Positions 8,380 through 16,708 of a DNA stretch of 64,000 nucleotides are shown in pieces. How positions within the stretch are numbered: position 1 is the first letter of the stretch; each line of letters opens with the position of its first letter. Position numbers and translations under genes: made by a program. Below the pieces are notes generated by a model. The model had not been told where the DNA came from and ran no database searches. It saw only the letters and a list, made by a program, of their open reading frames with translations. This DNA is from Rhodoferax sp. (lineage in GTDB: Bacteria > Pseudomonadota > Gammaproteobacteria > Burkholderiales > Burkholderiaceae_C), in assembly GCF_030697375.1 (NCBI RefSeq), contig NZ_JAUYQD010000040.1:62001-126000 (forward strand), read 5' to 3'.

Positions 8380-9095
8380 AAATTCCCATCCTGATGTACC
8401 ACCAGATCGACGCCCCCCCCCCGCGTGGTGCCTCTCTGCGCGGATTGGTGGTGTCACCCACATCGTTTGGGCGCCAAATGGCTTTACTCAAACTCTTGGG
8501 CTACCGCTGCCTATCCATGCACGATCTGGAGCCTTACCTCCAGGGGAAAAAGCAAGGTAAGGTGGTCGGGCTCACGTTTGACGACGGCTATCAAAACAAT
8601 CTGCAATATGCCTTGCCGGTACTCGTTAAAAATGGTTTTACTGCGACCTGTTACGCCGTTAGCAATGCAATGGGAGGTAGCAATAGCTGGGATAAACACC
8701 TGGGCATTGCCCAAAAGCCACTCATGACAGTAGAAAACTGGCTTGTCTGGTTGAGCAACGGCATGGAAGTGGGGTCCCATACACGCCACCATGTGGACCT
8801 TACCAAAAGTACAGCGGAGCAAGCTCTTGACGAGATCAAAGGCTCCAAGCAAGAGCTGCAAACCACTCTGGGCTGCGAGATACGTCACTTTTGTTACCCT
8901 TATGGCTGGTATTCTGCTGAGCACCGCCAATTGATTCAGTTAGCGGGTTATATCTCGGCGACGACCACCCAACGGGGCCGGGTCCAGGAGGGCGACGATA
9001 TGTACACGCTGAAACGGATCATGGTGGCCCGCGCCACACATTTGGGCCTGTTTGCCGCCAAGATATTGAGTAACTATGAAGACCGTCGCACATGA
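8376..9095 (+). CDS. Polysaccharide deacetylase family protein (NodB-like)
   Basis: A 239-aa CE4/NodB-fold protein: motif 1 TFDDGY (residues about 67-72), the zinc-ligand motif SHTRHH (about 131-136) and FCYPYG (about 172-177). It begins MKIPILMYHQID, common in extracytoplasmic or LPS-linked deacetylases, though no signal peptide is visible. It likely removes an acetyl group from a sugar in the LPS or glycan pathway. A run of ten C bases at 8413-8422 sits at codons 13-16 (DAPPP); slippage there would frameshift nearly the whole protein. It overlaps msbA and the next gene by four bases each. Confidence 0.8.
   Translation: MKIPILMYHQIDAPPPRGASLRGLVVSPTSFGRQMALLKLLGYRCLSMHDLEPYLQGKKQGKVVGLTFDDGYQNNLQYALPVLVKNGFTATCYAVSNAMGGSNSWDKHLGIAQKPLMTVENWLVWLSNGMEVGSHTRHHVDLTKSTAEQALDEIKGSKQELQTTLGCEIRHFCYPYGWYSAEHRQLIQLAGYISATTTQRGRVQEGDDMYTLKRIMVARATHLGLFAAKILSNYEDRRT
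8413..8422 (+). repeat. Homopolymeric C10 tract inside the deacetylase gene
   Basis: Ten consecutive C bases, the longest C or G run I noticed in the window, lie in codons 13-16 of the polysaccharide deacetylase gene. The present length keeps the gene in frame (Pro-Pro-Pro). Tracts of this kind near the 5' end of surface-polysaccharide genes can act as phase-variation switches in other bacteria; whether this one varies is unknown. Confidence 0.9.
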
Positions 9096-9970
9096 AGCCC
9101 TTTGTGCTCTACTGCAAGAGCTATAGCACCGACCTAAAGCGCGTGGTCCGCCTCGCTCAATCTGTGCAAGAGTTCAACCAGGAATCCATTCCCTTTCACG
9201 TGTCCGTCCCTCGCGAGGAACTGCCTCTTTTCGCAGCGCATTTGGCAGATTTTGGCGCGGTACTACATGCCGATGAAGACATTCTTCAAACCATAGGAGA
9301 GGTAAACCTATCCCAGATGCCTGGTAGTGTGGTGCAGCAGATAGTTAAGTCAAGCTTTTGGCGTCTGGGGATTTCTACGAGTTATGCCTGCATTGACTCG
9401 GACTCATTTTTTGTCCGCACCTTCGGCGAGGCGGACTTTATTGCGCCTGATGGCTCGCCCTACACAATGCTGGATGAGGGACACGATTTGCTGGAAGACG
9501 CCTTGCGCCACAAAAAGCCGCGCATCGCCCAGACCTTCTACCAAGAGGCAACTTTAGTGCAGAAATTGTTTGGTCGTATAGGCCGGACTTATAGCTTCGG
9601 CCCGTTTCCCCTTGTATGGCATCGTGCAGTGTGGGAGAGCTTGGACACTCAGTATCTTCAACCCCGGGGCATGAATTTCGCTGACGCCATCGCACTGGCA
9701 CCGATCGAGTCACGCTGGTATGGAGAAGCCTTGTTATGTTTTAAGGCCGTCCCCTTGCTACCCTGCCAAGCCCTGTTCAAGGTATACCACTACGCTTGGC
9801 AGCACGATCAGGACCGCAAAGCGGGTCTTGGAGTTCAAGATATAGCCAAACTCTACTGCGGCATCATTTACCAGTCCGCATGGGAGCGAGAAATGGACTG
9901 GCCAGAAGAAGGTGGGGGTTTTCTCTCCAGAACAGGCCGACGCATGCGACGCAAACTCGGGCGCATCTGA
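9092..9970 (+). CDS. Unrecognised polysaccharide-cluster protein (DUF6492-like)
   Basis: A protein of 292 aa starting KPFVLYCKSYSTDLKRVVRL, with ACIDSDSFFVRTF at about 91-103, a possible DxD-type (DSD) metal/nucleotide site, and YSFGPFPLVWHRAVWESL further on. The pattern recalls the DUF6492 group, which looks glycosyltransferase-like, but I am not certain. No signal peptide or membrane segment is seen. It overlaps the deacetylase by four bases, so it is translated with the LPS block. Role inferred from context only. Confidence 0.6.
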   Translation: MKPFVLYCKSYSTDLKRVVRLAQSVQEFNQESIPFHVSVPREELPLFAAHLADFGAVLHADEDILQTIGEVNLSQMPGSVVQQIVKSSFWRLGISTSYACIDSDSFFVRTFGEADFIAPDGSPYTMLDEGHDLLEDALRHKKPRIAQTFYQEATLVQKLFGRIGRTYSFGPFPLVWHRAVWESLDTQYLQPRGMNFADAIALAPIESRWYGEALLCFKAVPLLPCQALFKVYHYAWQHDQDRKAGLGVQDIAKLYCGIIYQSAWEREMDWPEEGGGFLSRTGRRMRRKLGRI

Positions 9971-10003
9971 TCTGGGGAACCAGATGCCAATGCATGTAAC
10001 GTT

Positions 10004-10762
10004 ATGACAAGCCCTCCAATCTTGCTAACCTCCAGCGTTATCGCGTATGACACCGGAGTGGCATTGAGCGATACAGAAGAACGTACGCGTCTGGCGCTAG
10101 AGTCAGTGGCGCAATGGCTGCAGATCAATCCCAATCTTTCACTGGTGCTTTGTGACGGCTCCAGTTTTGACTTCGGCAACCTCGTCGCCAAACATTTCCC
10201 CTTGGCCAATATTGAGTGCCTTTGCTTTGAAAACAATCAGGAATTGGTCAAAAAATATGGCCGTGGATATGGAGAAGGTGAAATTGTCCGCTACGCCCTT
10301 CACCATTCAAAATTGATAGCCATGGCCGGGTGTTTCACCAAGTGCACATCCAAGCTATGGGTGAAAAATTATAAGCAATGCCTATCAAACTGGAACAACA
10401 CGCTATTGTGCAAAGGTGTGTTCTTAAATGTTTTTTCCCCGTTCAAAAAGACTCAATTTTCTTACATCGACACACGGTTCTACATCACCAGTATTGCTAC
10501 CTATACCGAGTATTTCGAAGATGCCCACTTGGGCATTGATGTTCACTTGGGACGAAGTCTGGAAGACCGTTTTTTTGATATTTTTGCAATAAACCACATT
10601 CAGAAAGCTCTGTTCAGCGTGGCTCCCATTATTGAGGGAGTCGGTGGTGGTATTGGCTTCTATTATAAAAACCCACTCAAACGCAGAATCAAGGAAAGCC
10701 TGCGCCTTCAACTGGTCCGTAGGAACAAGTTGTTCAGCGAACTGTTTGTTGATCTAACGTAG
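10004..10762 (+). CDS. Unrecognised protein of the LPS/glycan cluster
   Basis: A protein of 252 aa without signal peptide or membrane helices. Visible features are an N-terminal PPILLTSSVIAYDTG, SLVLCDGSSFDF, a GEGEIVRYAL segment, and a basic C-terminal region (KNPLKRRIKESLRLQLVRRN). The opening resembles a nucleotide-binding fold with a DGSS motif as in GT2-like enzymes. The gene is visibly richer in A+T than its neighbours, suggesting separate acquisition. It starts 33 bases after the previous gene and its 3' end overlaps the convergent ligase gene by 29 bases. Confidence 0.65.
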   Translation: MTSPPILLTSSVIAYDTGVALSDTEERTRLALESVAQWLQINPNLSLVLCDGSSFDFGNLVAKHFPLANIECLCFENNQELVKKYGRGYGEGEIVRYALHHSKLIAMAGCFTKCTSKLWVKNYKQCLSNWNNTLLCKGVFLNVFSPFKKTQFSYIDTRFYITSIATYTEYFEDAHLGIDVHLGRSLEDRFFDIFAINHIQKALFSVAPIIEGVGGGIGFYYKNPLKRRIKESLRLQLVRRNKLFSELFVDLT

Positions 10763-12272
10763 TTGACAGGTTTTCTACCGTACTGGACGCCAACACCAAA
10801 CGCCCGTAGAGGTAGGTGAGCAGCAGCATTTGCATTTGTAAATAATGCTCCCGGTAGACCGAATCTGCAAATCCACGCAATATCCAGAACCCGCTAATAA
10901 GAAATAACGCCATGGCCCAGGAACTGAGCACTTGATCTTCCATCTGACGCCATCCGATACAAAGAAAACACGCCATCATCAGACCAAATATAAGTAAGCC
11001 AGTCCAACCCAAAGCCAAGGATAGATCGATCCAGCCCTGATGGGAATGCGCGAACTGCAGTGCGGGCACATGGCCACACTTTTGCTCAATTAACTTACGA
11101 TACGAGTGGCGCGATCCGTCGAATCCCCGGGGATTCTCTAGTGCCAAATCGAATCCAGCACGCATTAACAAAATACGTCCACCGTCCTGCAGCTTCAGCC
11201 CATCCAGCAGCACTTGTGCGTAGGCTGGATCACCATGGGAAAATTTTTCACGAATACGCGCTTCGCTTTCACTGGAAATGCCTTCGCACAGAAGCCTGAG
11301 AGGTTCATCGCTCAGTAAACCAAGCTCCACTTTGTCAACCATTGAGAACCAGCGTTCATCATGACGCACCGATTGCAAGCCAATGAATACAAATACGGAC
11401 AATGCAACCCCTATGAAGGAACGGCTCAGCAAGCTACGCAGTGTTCTTGACCTTGCAGACGTGATTGCCAACGGCACACGCATCTTCCAAGCGTACGCCA
11501 GAGCGCTCGCTGCGAGGATCAACAATCCATACAAAATTGCACCTCGGGAATGCGCAATCAAAATGCTTAAAAAACACAGACCAGCAATCGCACCTGACGC
11601 GAACATTATTTTTTTGTTTTGTCCACGCCAAGCCATTAAAAAGCAAACACTCAATAAGACGATTGCTTGGCAAGCCGCGTAACCAAGATTTCCGTGCATG
11701 GGTTCAATGCCTCGAAATCCCGTAAGAAAATTCTGCCAATGCCATACCGGGCCCACCCCAGCGGACTTCAGTTGAAGGAAAGAACCCCATACCGTCGCAA
11801 AATTGGGATCTGCATAAAAATCGGCACTCAGCAATCCGCCCAATGCCGCCAGACTCAATAGCAACTGCAGCCCTAGCGAAAAGGAACTAGCCAAGGCCAA
11901 CAGCCACAAGCTCGGGCCATGCTGACCTAGTAGCAACACGGCCCCAGCACCCACGAAGCCAGCAAGAAGGGATTCCACCCATTGTCCAGCCAGATTCTCC
12001 CAGGCTACGCTACCTTGCACTGCCCACAACGGGAACAAGAACAGAAAGACCACCCAAACCAGAACAACCGATGGCACTTTTTTCCATGCCTTACCCAGGG
12101 GCAATGCCAACTGCCCACGGCGAAAACACAGAAAAAAGAGGACTAGGCAAACAAGCACCAACAACAACAGATTACGCAAGGCAATGGTGTTGGACATGGG
12201 TAATATCGCCAGCAGGCCCAAAAAGCATGCGTTAAATATTCTCTGCATAGAAGAAGCATCCGTAATATTCAT
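10734..12272 (-). CDS. O-antigen ligase/polymerase family membrane protein (WaaL/Wzy-like)
   Basis: A 512-aa integral membrane protein with about ten to twelve predicted helices. A large hydrophilic loop (residues about 300-400) ends in ALQFAHSHQGWIDLSLALGWTG, where the His and following helix resemble the Wzy_C/WaaL ligase motif. Such proteins join O-antigen or other glycans to lipid A core, or polymerise repeat units; which one applies is not clear. Its ATG overlaps the upstream acyltransferase stop by four bases (ATGA). Confidence 0.75.
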   Translation of the reverse strand: MNITDASSMQRIFNACFLGLLAILPMSNTIALRNLLLLVLVCLVLFFLCFRRGQLALPLGKAWKKVPSVVLVWVVFLFLFPLWAVQGSVAWENLAGQWVESLLAGFVGAGAVLLLGQHGPSLWLLALASSFSLGLQLLLSLAALGGLLSADFYADPNFATVWGSFLQLKSAGVGPVWHWQNFLTGFRGIEPMHGNLGYAACQAIVLLSVCFLMAWRGQNKKIMFASGAIAGLCFLSILIAHSRGAILYGLLILAASALAYAWKMRVPLAITSARSRTLRSLLSRSFIGVALSVFVFIGLQSVRHDERWFSMVDKVELGLLSDEPLRLLCEGISSESEARIREKFSHGDPAYAQVLLDGLKLQDGGRILLMRAGFDLALENPRGFDGSRHSYRKLIEQKCGHVPALQFAHSHQGWIDLSLALGWTGLLIFGLMMACFLCIGWRQMEDQVLSSWAMALFLISGFWILRGFADSVYREHYLQMQMLLLTYLYGRLVLASSTVENLSTTLDQQTVR

Positions 12273-14227
12273 GGCGCGCGGGGATTTGTTCGATCATGCA
12301 CAGACCAAGGCATCGTCGTGCCCAAGAACAGCGAGCCGCTATAGGACAAATGATTTTCGTCTTTGAACATGGGATGTGTGTTCCGAATCACGGGGCAGAT
12401 GTCACCATCGCACAGGTAGTTGTTGGGATCCATCAGTTCAACGTTAGGGTATTTTTTCACCACCATCATCACAATACTGCGCAAGAGCACAGTCTTTTCT
12501 GCGTCACGTGAACGGGAAATATCGCAGGGCATGGGAGATTGCCGTCCAAAAGGCAGATTACCAAGACACAGACGTGGATCAAAACCCGGTTCGACCACCG
12601 GAAGCAAATAGTAGACGTTTTTCCCAGCAGCCAGCAAGCGACTGAGAGTGCGTTCCAGGCTGGACCGAAACCGAGACTGCGTCTGGGGATCTGCCTCGTT
12701 AGGCAAATATCGCCCGCGGAATACCAGAATGATTTTCTTGATATTCGGTTCATTTGCTGCGTAGGAAAGCATCGCATTCATATGGGGCTGGCAGAGGTCT
12801 TCGTCACGCCCTCGTGAGTAATCGATCAAGGGCACACATGCGCCGCGCCCAACCAAAATGAGATTTTCCCCAATTTGATCCAGCGCTTCAGCAATACCCC
12901 AATAGGCGTGAAAGGCATGACTATCCCCAATCAGCGCAGCGGTGGGCGGGCGCTCCACATGCTTGGTCAGACAGTACTCTCTGCCCGGAAACTGAAATGG
13001 TATTCTACAGTTCGATTGTGTGATCAATCCGCTATGTTCCCATTCCACAAAGTCCCTTTGCGATGCTGCATCCAGTCCAATCAGGGTCTTGTACCGAATG
13101 CGCTCCAGTCCATCGCGGTCATATACATTTTTCCCCATCAAACCCAACAACACCATCATTGTCACGAGCAGAGTCAACACCAATTTTCCCTCCCCTTTTC
13201 GCACCATTTTTTGAATTGGTTTTTCAACCAACTGGTAGGTGGTAGTAGCAAGCAGGAAACTGGCCGCCAACAAGGCTAGGCAAACGTCCCAGTCAGGCTG
13301 ACCGCTGTGGATGATGCTGGCAAAACTGATGAGCGGCCAATGCCACAGATAGAGGGGGTAGCTGATCAGTCCGATGTTCACCATCACAGGATGGGCTAGT
13401 AATCGAGAATTCAACCATGAGGACGGCGTTCCTGCTAAGAGAAAAACTGCACCGATCACCGGTAGCAGCGCCCATAAGCCTGGAAACATATCACTGGAAC
13501 GTAAAAAAAACACGCTCATCATCAACAGCAGCAGGCCCACCCATGCAGTTGCCGGACCGTTGAGTCGAAGCAAAACTGTGTGTTTGTTGCTATGTTGCAT
13601 ATACCCCAGCACGGCACCCGCAAGTAGTTCCCAAGCCCGCGGCAACGGCGAGTAAAAAGCTTGCGTTCGATCTTGCCAGACCAGCAAGCCCGAGTAACAC
13701 AGCGAGCAGAGCAACGTTGCACCAACCCATGGGAGAGGCGAGCACCGATACCGCGTAAACGCCACCAACGCCAATGGCCAAAAAATATAGAACTGCTCTT
13801 CAATTCCTAGCGACCAGAGATGCAGCAGCGGTTTGCTCTCAGACACAGCGTCAAAGTATCCCGCCTCGAACCAGAGTGCGAGATTGGAAACGAAACCTGC
13901 ACCAGCGAACACATGCTTCCCAAGTTGTTTGTATTCAGCAGCCAGCAAGGTATGCCATCCGGCGAACAAGCATGCAGCCAACACCACGATCAAGGCCGGA
14001 AATATTCGAACAATACGCCGCGCATAAAAACTACGGATACGAATACCCTCACCTTGCGGCGCTTGTAATAGGATGCGGGTAATCAGATACCCAGAAATCA
14101 CAAAGAACACATCCACACCGACAAAGCCACCAGGAAATAGCGTGGGGAAGGCGTGAAAGCCCAGCACCGCCAATACGGCAATCGCACGCAAACCGTCCAC
14201 ATCCGGTCGATAGTTCAGCTTATTCAT
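12269..14227 (-). CDS. OafA/YrhL-type acyltransferase with SGNH domain
   Basis: A 652-aa protein. The N-terminal acyltransferase-3 domain (about 1-360) starts with YRPDVDGLRAIAVLAVLGFH, GVDVFFVISGYLI and LLHLWSLGIEEQFYIFWPL. The C-terminal SGNH domain (about 400-650) has GDSHAFHAYWG as block I and DENHLSYSG near the end supplying the Asp/His pair. These enzymes O-acetylate LPS or other surface glycans. I placed the start at 14227 because that ATG overlaps the upstream stop as ATGA; an earlier start would add six residues. It is coupled at both ends in a three-gene minus-strand operon. Confidence 0.88.
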   Translation of the reverse strand: MNKLNYRPDVDGLRAIAVLAVLGFHAFPTLFPGGFVGVDVFFVISGYLITRILLQAPQGEGIRIRSFYARRIVRIFPALIVVLAACLFAGWHTLLAAEYKQLGKHVFAGAGFVSNLALWFEAGYFDAVSESKPLLHLWSLGIEEQFYIFWPLALVAFTRYRCSPLPWVGATLLCSLCYSGLLVWQDRTQAFYSPLPRAWELLAGAVLGYMQHSNKHTVLLRLNGPATAWVGLLLLMMSVFFLRSSDMFPGLWALLPVIGAVFLLAGTPSSWLNSRLLAHPVMVNIGLISYPLYLWHWPLISFASIIHSGQPDWDVCLALLAASFLLATTTYQLVEKPIQKMVRKGEGKLVLTLLVTMMVLLGLMGKNVYDRDGLERIRYKTLIGLDAASQRDFVEWEHSGLITQSNCRIPFQFPGREYCLTKHVERPPTAALIGDSHAFHAYWGIAEALDQIGENLILVGRGACVPLIDYSRGRDEDLCQPHMNAMLSYAANEPNIKKIILVFRGRYLPNEADPQTQSRFRSSLERTLSRLLAAGKNVYYLLPVVEPGFDPRLCLGNLPFGRQSPMPCDISRSRDAEKTVLLRSIVMMVVKKYPNVELMDPNNYLCDGDICPVIRNTHPMFKDENHLSYSGSLFLGTTMPWSVHDRTNPRAP

Positions 14228-16701
14228 GGATTGCGGGGACAGCACTCATTGGTCCATTCAAGCATCGCGGTCACAGCGGCTTGCGTAGAGTAAGGGCTAT
14301 CCCTGCCATTGTCCGGCAAGCCATGCTCTCGCCACCGGTCAAACAACTCCTCCAATGTCCAGGCTAAACCTGCGCCTAGCGCCCCTACCTCCTCATCTGG
14401 CTTAGAAAGAACGACACTGTGGCCTTGTTCAAGTAGGATGCGTTCCATCTGGAGGTTGCGATACACAATAGCCAGTATGGGCCGCTGCATCCAAAGATAC
14501 TCATACAGCTTGGACGGTATGTATTCGGCGCAGATAGGCTCCTCGCCGTGCAGCAGTAGTAAGACATCCACCGAACGCATGCGTCGCAAAATCTGCATCC
14601 GCCCACTCAATCCGGTGAGGGGATCGGCCTCAATACGTCCGAAATGACGTACGTTAAAGTGAAGGGGCGATGCCGTAAGCCTCGCGCTTGTCACTTCGTC
14701 AAGAGGGCCACCATACACATGGATTTCGATGCTTTCTACGAGGTCAGGGCGTCGCCCACGGAGTTGGTCTACCGCTTCAAGAACGGGCCCCAGGTTTCTG
14801 GTGGATGACAATGAGCCAAAGTGGCCAATGACAAATCGCGCCCCCGGATGATAATGCGGCCTGATTTGAAAGGGCGGATCAATACCTGGCAACATCACTC
14901 GGCCTCTACCATTCAGCAATGGGTTGCGTTGGGCTGCACTAGCCAGTGCCTGATCCGTAAACCAGATAGCTAGGTCAGCGTGTTCGCAAATCACATGCTC
15001 TACACGCGCTTGCATTTTTTCCTGTGCAGTCTGATCGAGCGCGTCCTCACGCCCTGGAGTGACCAACGGGTCGTGCACTTCAGCCAACCACCGTGTCGCG
15101 GTGGCGCGCTGCAACGCACGCCCTGCAATATGAGCCGCAAAAGCGCCTCCGGTAGAGTAAATCAGGTCAAAGGGTTTGCGCCATGCTAGCAACCGCCCCT
15201 TGAGGTAGGCGGTCAACCACCAGGACCAGGAGCTTTCCACGGGTCGCAGCAGCTTTTCCAACAGCATGAAAGGCAGCAACGGCAAAGACAGCAGCACCAT
15301 GGCCAGACGGTAGGCTGCAGGTGAAGCCAGGTGTTTGCGCAGCACGTGCCGCAGCTCAAAACGAATGCCCGCGGGTCCCGCAGGCCACAGCTGGTAATGC
15401 TCGTAGTGCGTGTCTCTGCGGCCCGACACACCGCTCAGCACCACCAACTCTATGCCAGCAGCGTCCAGATGTGGCAGCTTGTCGGTGATGGTCTGGCTGG
15501 CCGCGCGGCCATCCATATTGAACGCATGCGACAGCACCAGCCAGCGCTGCTTGAACGGCCTGGCAATTCCACCGTACAGGCTCTCATAGTCAGCCGCGGC
15601 CTGTTGCCATGCATGGGCCTGGGCAAAGCGCATGGCCTCTGCGCCCAGGCTGTGCGCCAAAGCGGCTTCGCCTTGGACACGCTGAATCGCGGCACGCAGT
15701 TGCGCAGCATCGGCGGGGTCTTTCAACAGCAAGGCGTTGTGGCCCTCCGCCAGGTCCAGCGCGATGCCACTGTATGGCGCATCGCTCACGATGACCGGCA
15801 GGCCATGCGCCATCGCCTCCAGCACCACCATGCCGTACGAGTCTTCCAGCGTGGGATGCACCAGCATGTCGGCCGCGCCGTAGGCCTGCGCCATGTCGCG
15901 CAGACTGCCCAGAAAGTGCACACGTGGAGCCAATCCAAGGCGCTGCGCCACACGTTGCATCTGCAACTGGCTTTCGCCTTTGCCCACCACGGCCAGGAGC
16001 GTGTGCGGGGCCAGCTGCGCCAGCGCCTCCAGCAAGGTGGGCAGGCCTTTGCGGACAAAATCATTGCCAACAAACAGCAGCAGCGGCCCTTCCTCAGGCA
16101 GTCCCAACGCATGGCGTGCCGTGCGCCGGACCTCTGCGGACGCAGGGCCCGGCACCGCCTGCACGCCAGGCGTTACCACCTCCAGCATGGTGGCCGCCTC
16201 TGGGTAAACCCTCTGCAGCACCGCTTTCAAGGAGGAAGAAGCGCACACCACCCGTTTTTTAAGCGCCCAGGCATAACGACGTTTTTCCAGCCACAGATAC
16301 GCCAGCAAGCGCGGGCTAGTCAGCACCTTGAGCCAACGCAACACCAATGCAGCACCTTGCCGCCCATCAAACAAGGTGTGCATGACGGGCAACACATGCA
16401 CGGTCTGCACATTGCCGTGCCAGGTGTTTTCATGCGAATGCACGATGTCAAACCCATGGCGGGTGGCGCGCCACGTAGCAAATGCAAAGTACAACTGGTT
16501 GATCCAGCGTGGCCGACGCATGGGCATTGGCACTTTGTGGTAGGTCACACCGGGAAACACATGCTCTATGTTTTGAGCAAACACATGAATGTCATGGCGT
16601 GGAGCCAATTGCTCCACCACAGCAATGGAATAGCGCTCTGCCCCGCCGCCTGTAGTGGCAAAGTTGCGACTCAGGACCGCAATACGCAAGCGTTTAGTCA
16701 T
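14224..16701 (-). CDS. Bifunctional glycosyltransferase with two GT4-type halves
   Basis: An 825-aa protein about twice the size of a single GT-B enzyme. Residues 1 to about 380 form a WaaG-like GT4 unit (TTGGGAERYS near the start, then VGNDFVRKGLPTLLEAL and EDSYGMVVLEAMAHGLPVIVSD). Residues from about 390 form a second unit (FVIGHFGSLSSTRNLGPVLEA, then EYIPSKLYEYLWMQRPILAIV). It probably adds two successive sugars to LPS core or O-antigen. The frame is open across the join, so it reads as a true fusion. It starts seven bases from the rng stop and heads the acyltransferase-ligase operon. Confidence 0.8.
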   Translation of the reverse strand: MTKRLRIAVLSRNFATTGGGAERYSIAVVEQLAPRHDIHVFAQNIEHVFPGVTYHKVPMPMRRPRWINQLYFAFATWRATRHGFDIVHSHENTWHGNVQTVHVLPVMHTLFDGRQGAALVLRWLKVLTSPRLLAYLWLEKRRYAWALKKRVVCASSSLKAVLQRVYPEAATMLEVVTPGVQAVPGPASAEVRRTARHALGLPEEGPLLLFVGNDFVRKGLPTLLEALAQLAPHTLLAVVGKGESQLQMQRVAQRLGLAPRVHFLGSLRDMAQAYGAADMLVHPTLEDSYGMVVLEAMAHGLPVIVSDAPYSGIALDLAEGHNALLLKDPADAAQLRAAIQRVQGEAALAHSLGAEAMRFAQAHAWQQAAADYESLYGGIARPFKQRWLVLSHAFNMDGRAASQTITDKLPHLDAAGIELVVLSGVSGRRDTHYEHYQLWPAGPAGIRFELRHVLRKHLASPAAYRLAMVLLSLPLLPFMLLEKLLRPVESSWSWWLTAYLKGRLLAWRKPFDLIYSTGGAFAAHIAGRALQRATATRWLAEVHDPLVTPGREDALDQTAQEKMQARVEHVICEHADLAIWFTDQALASAAQRNPLLNGRGRVMLPGIDPPFQIRPHYHPGARFVIGHFGSLSSTRNLGPVLEAVDQLRGRRPDLVESIEIHVYGGPLDEVTSARLTASPLHFNVRHFGRIEADPLTGLSGRMQILRRMRSVDVLLLLHGEEPICAEYIPSKLYEYLWMQRPILAIVYRNLQMERILLEQGHSVVLSKPDEEVGALGAGLAWTLEELFDRWREHGLPDNGRDSPYSTQAAVTAMLEWTNECCPRNP

Positions 16702-16708
16702 GCCAACC

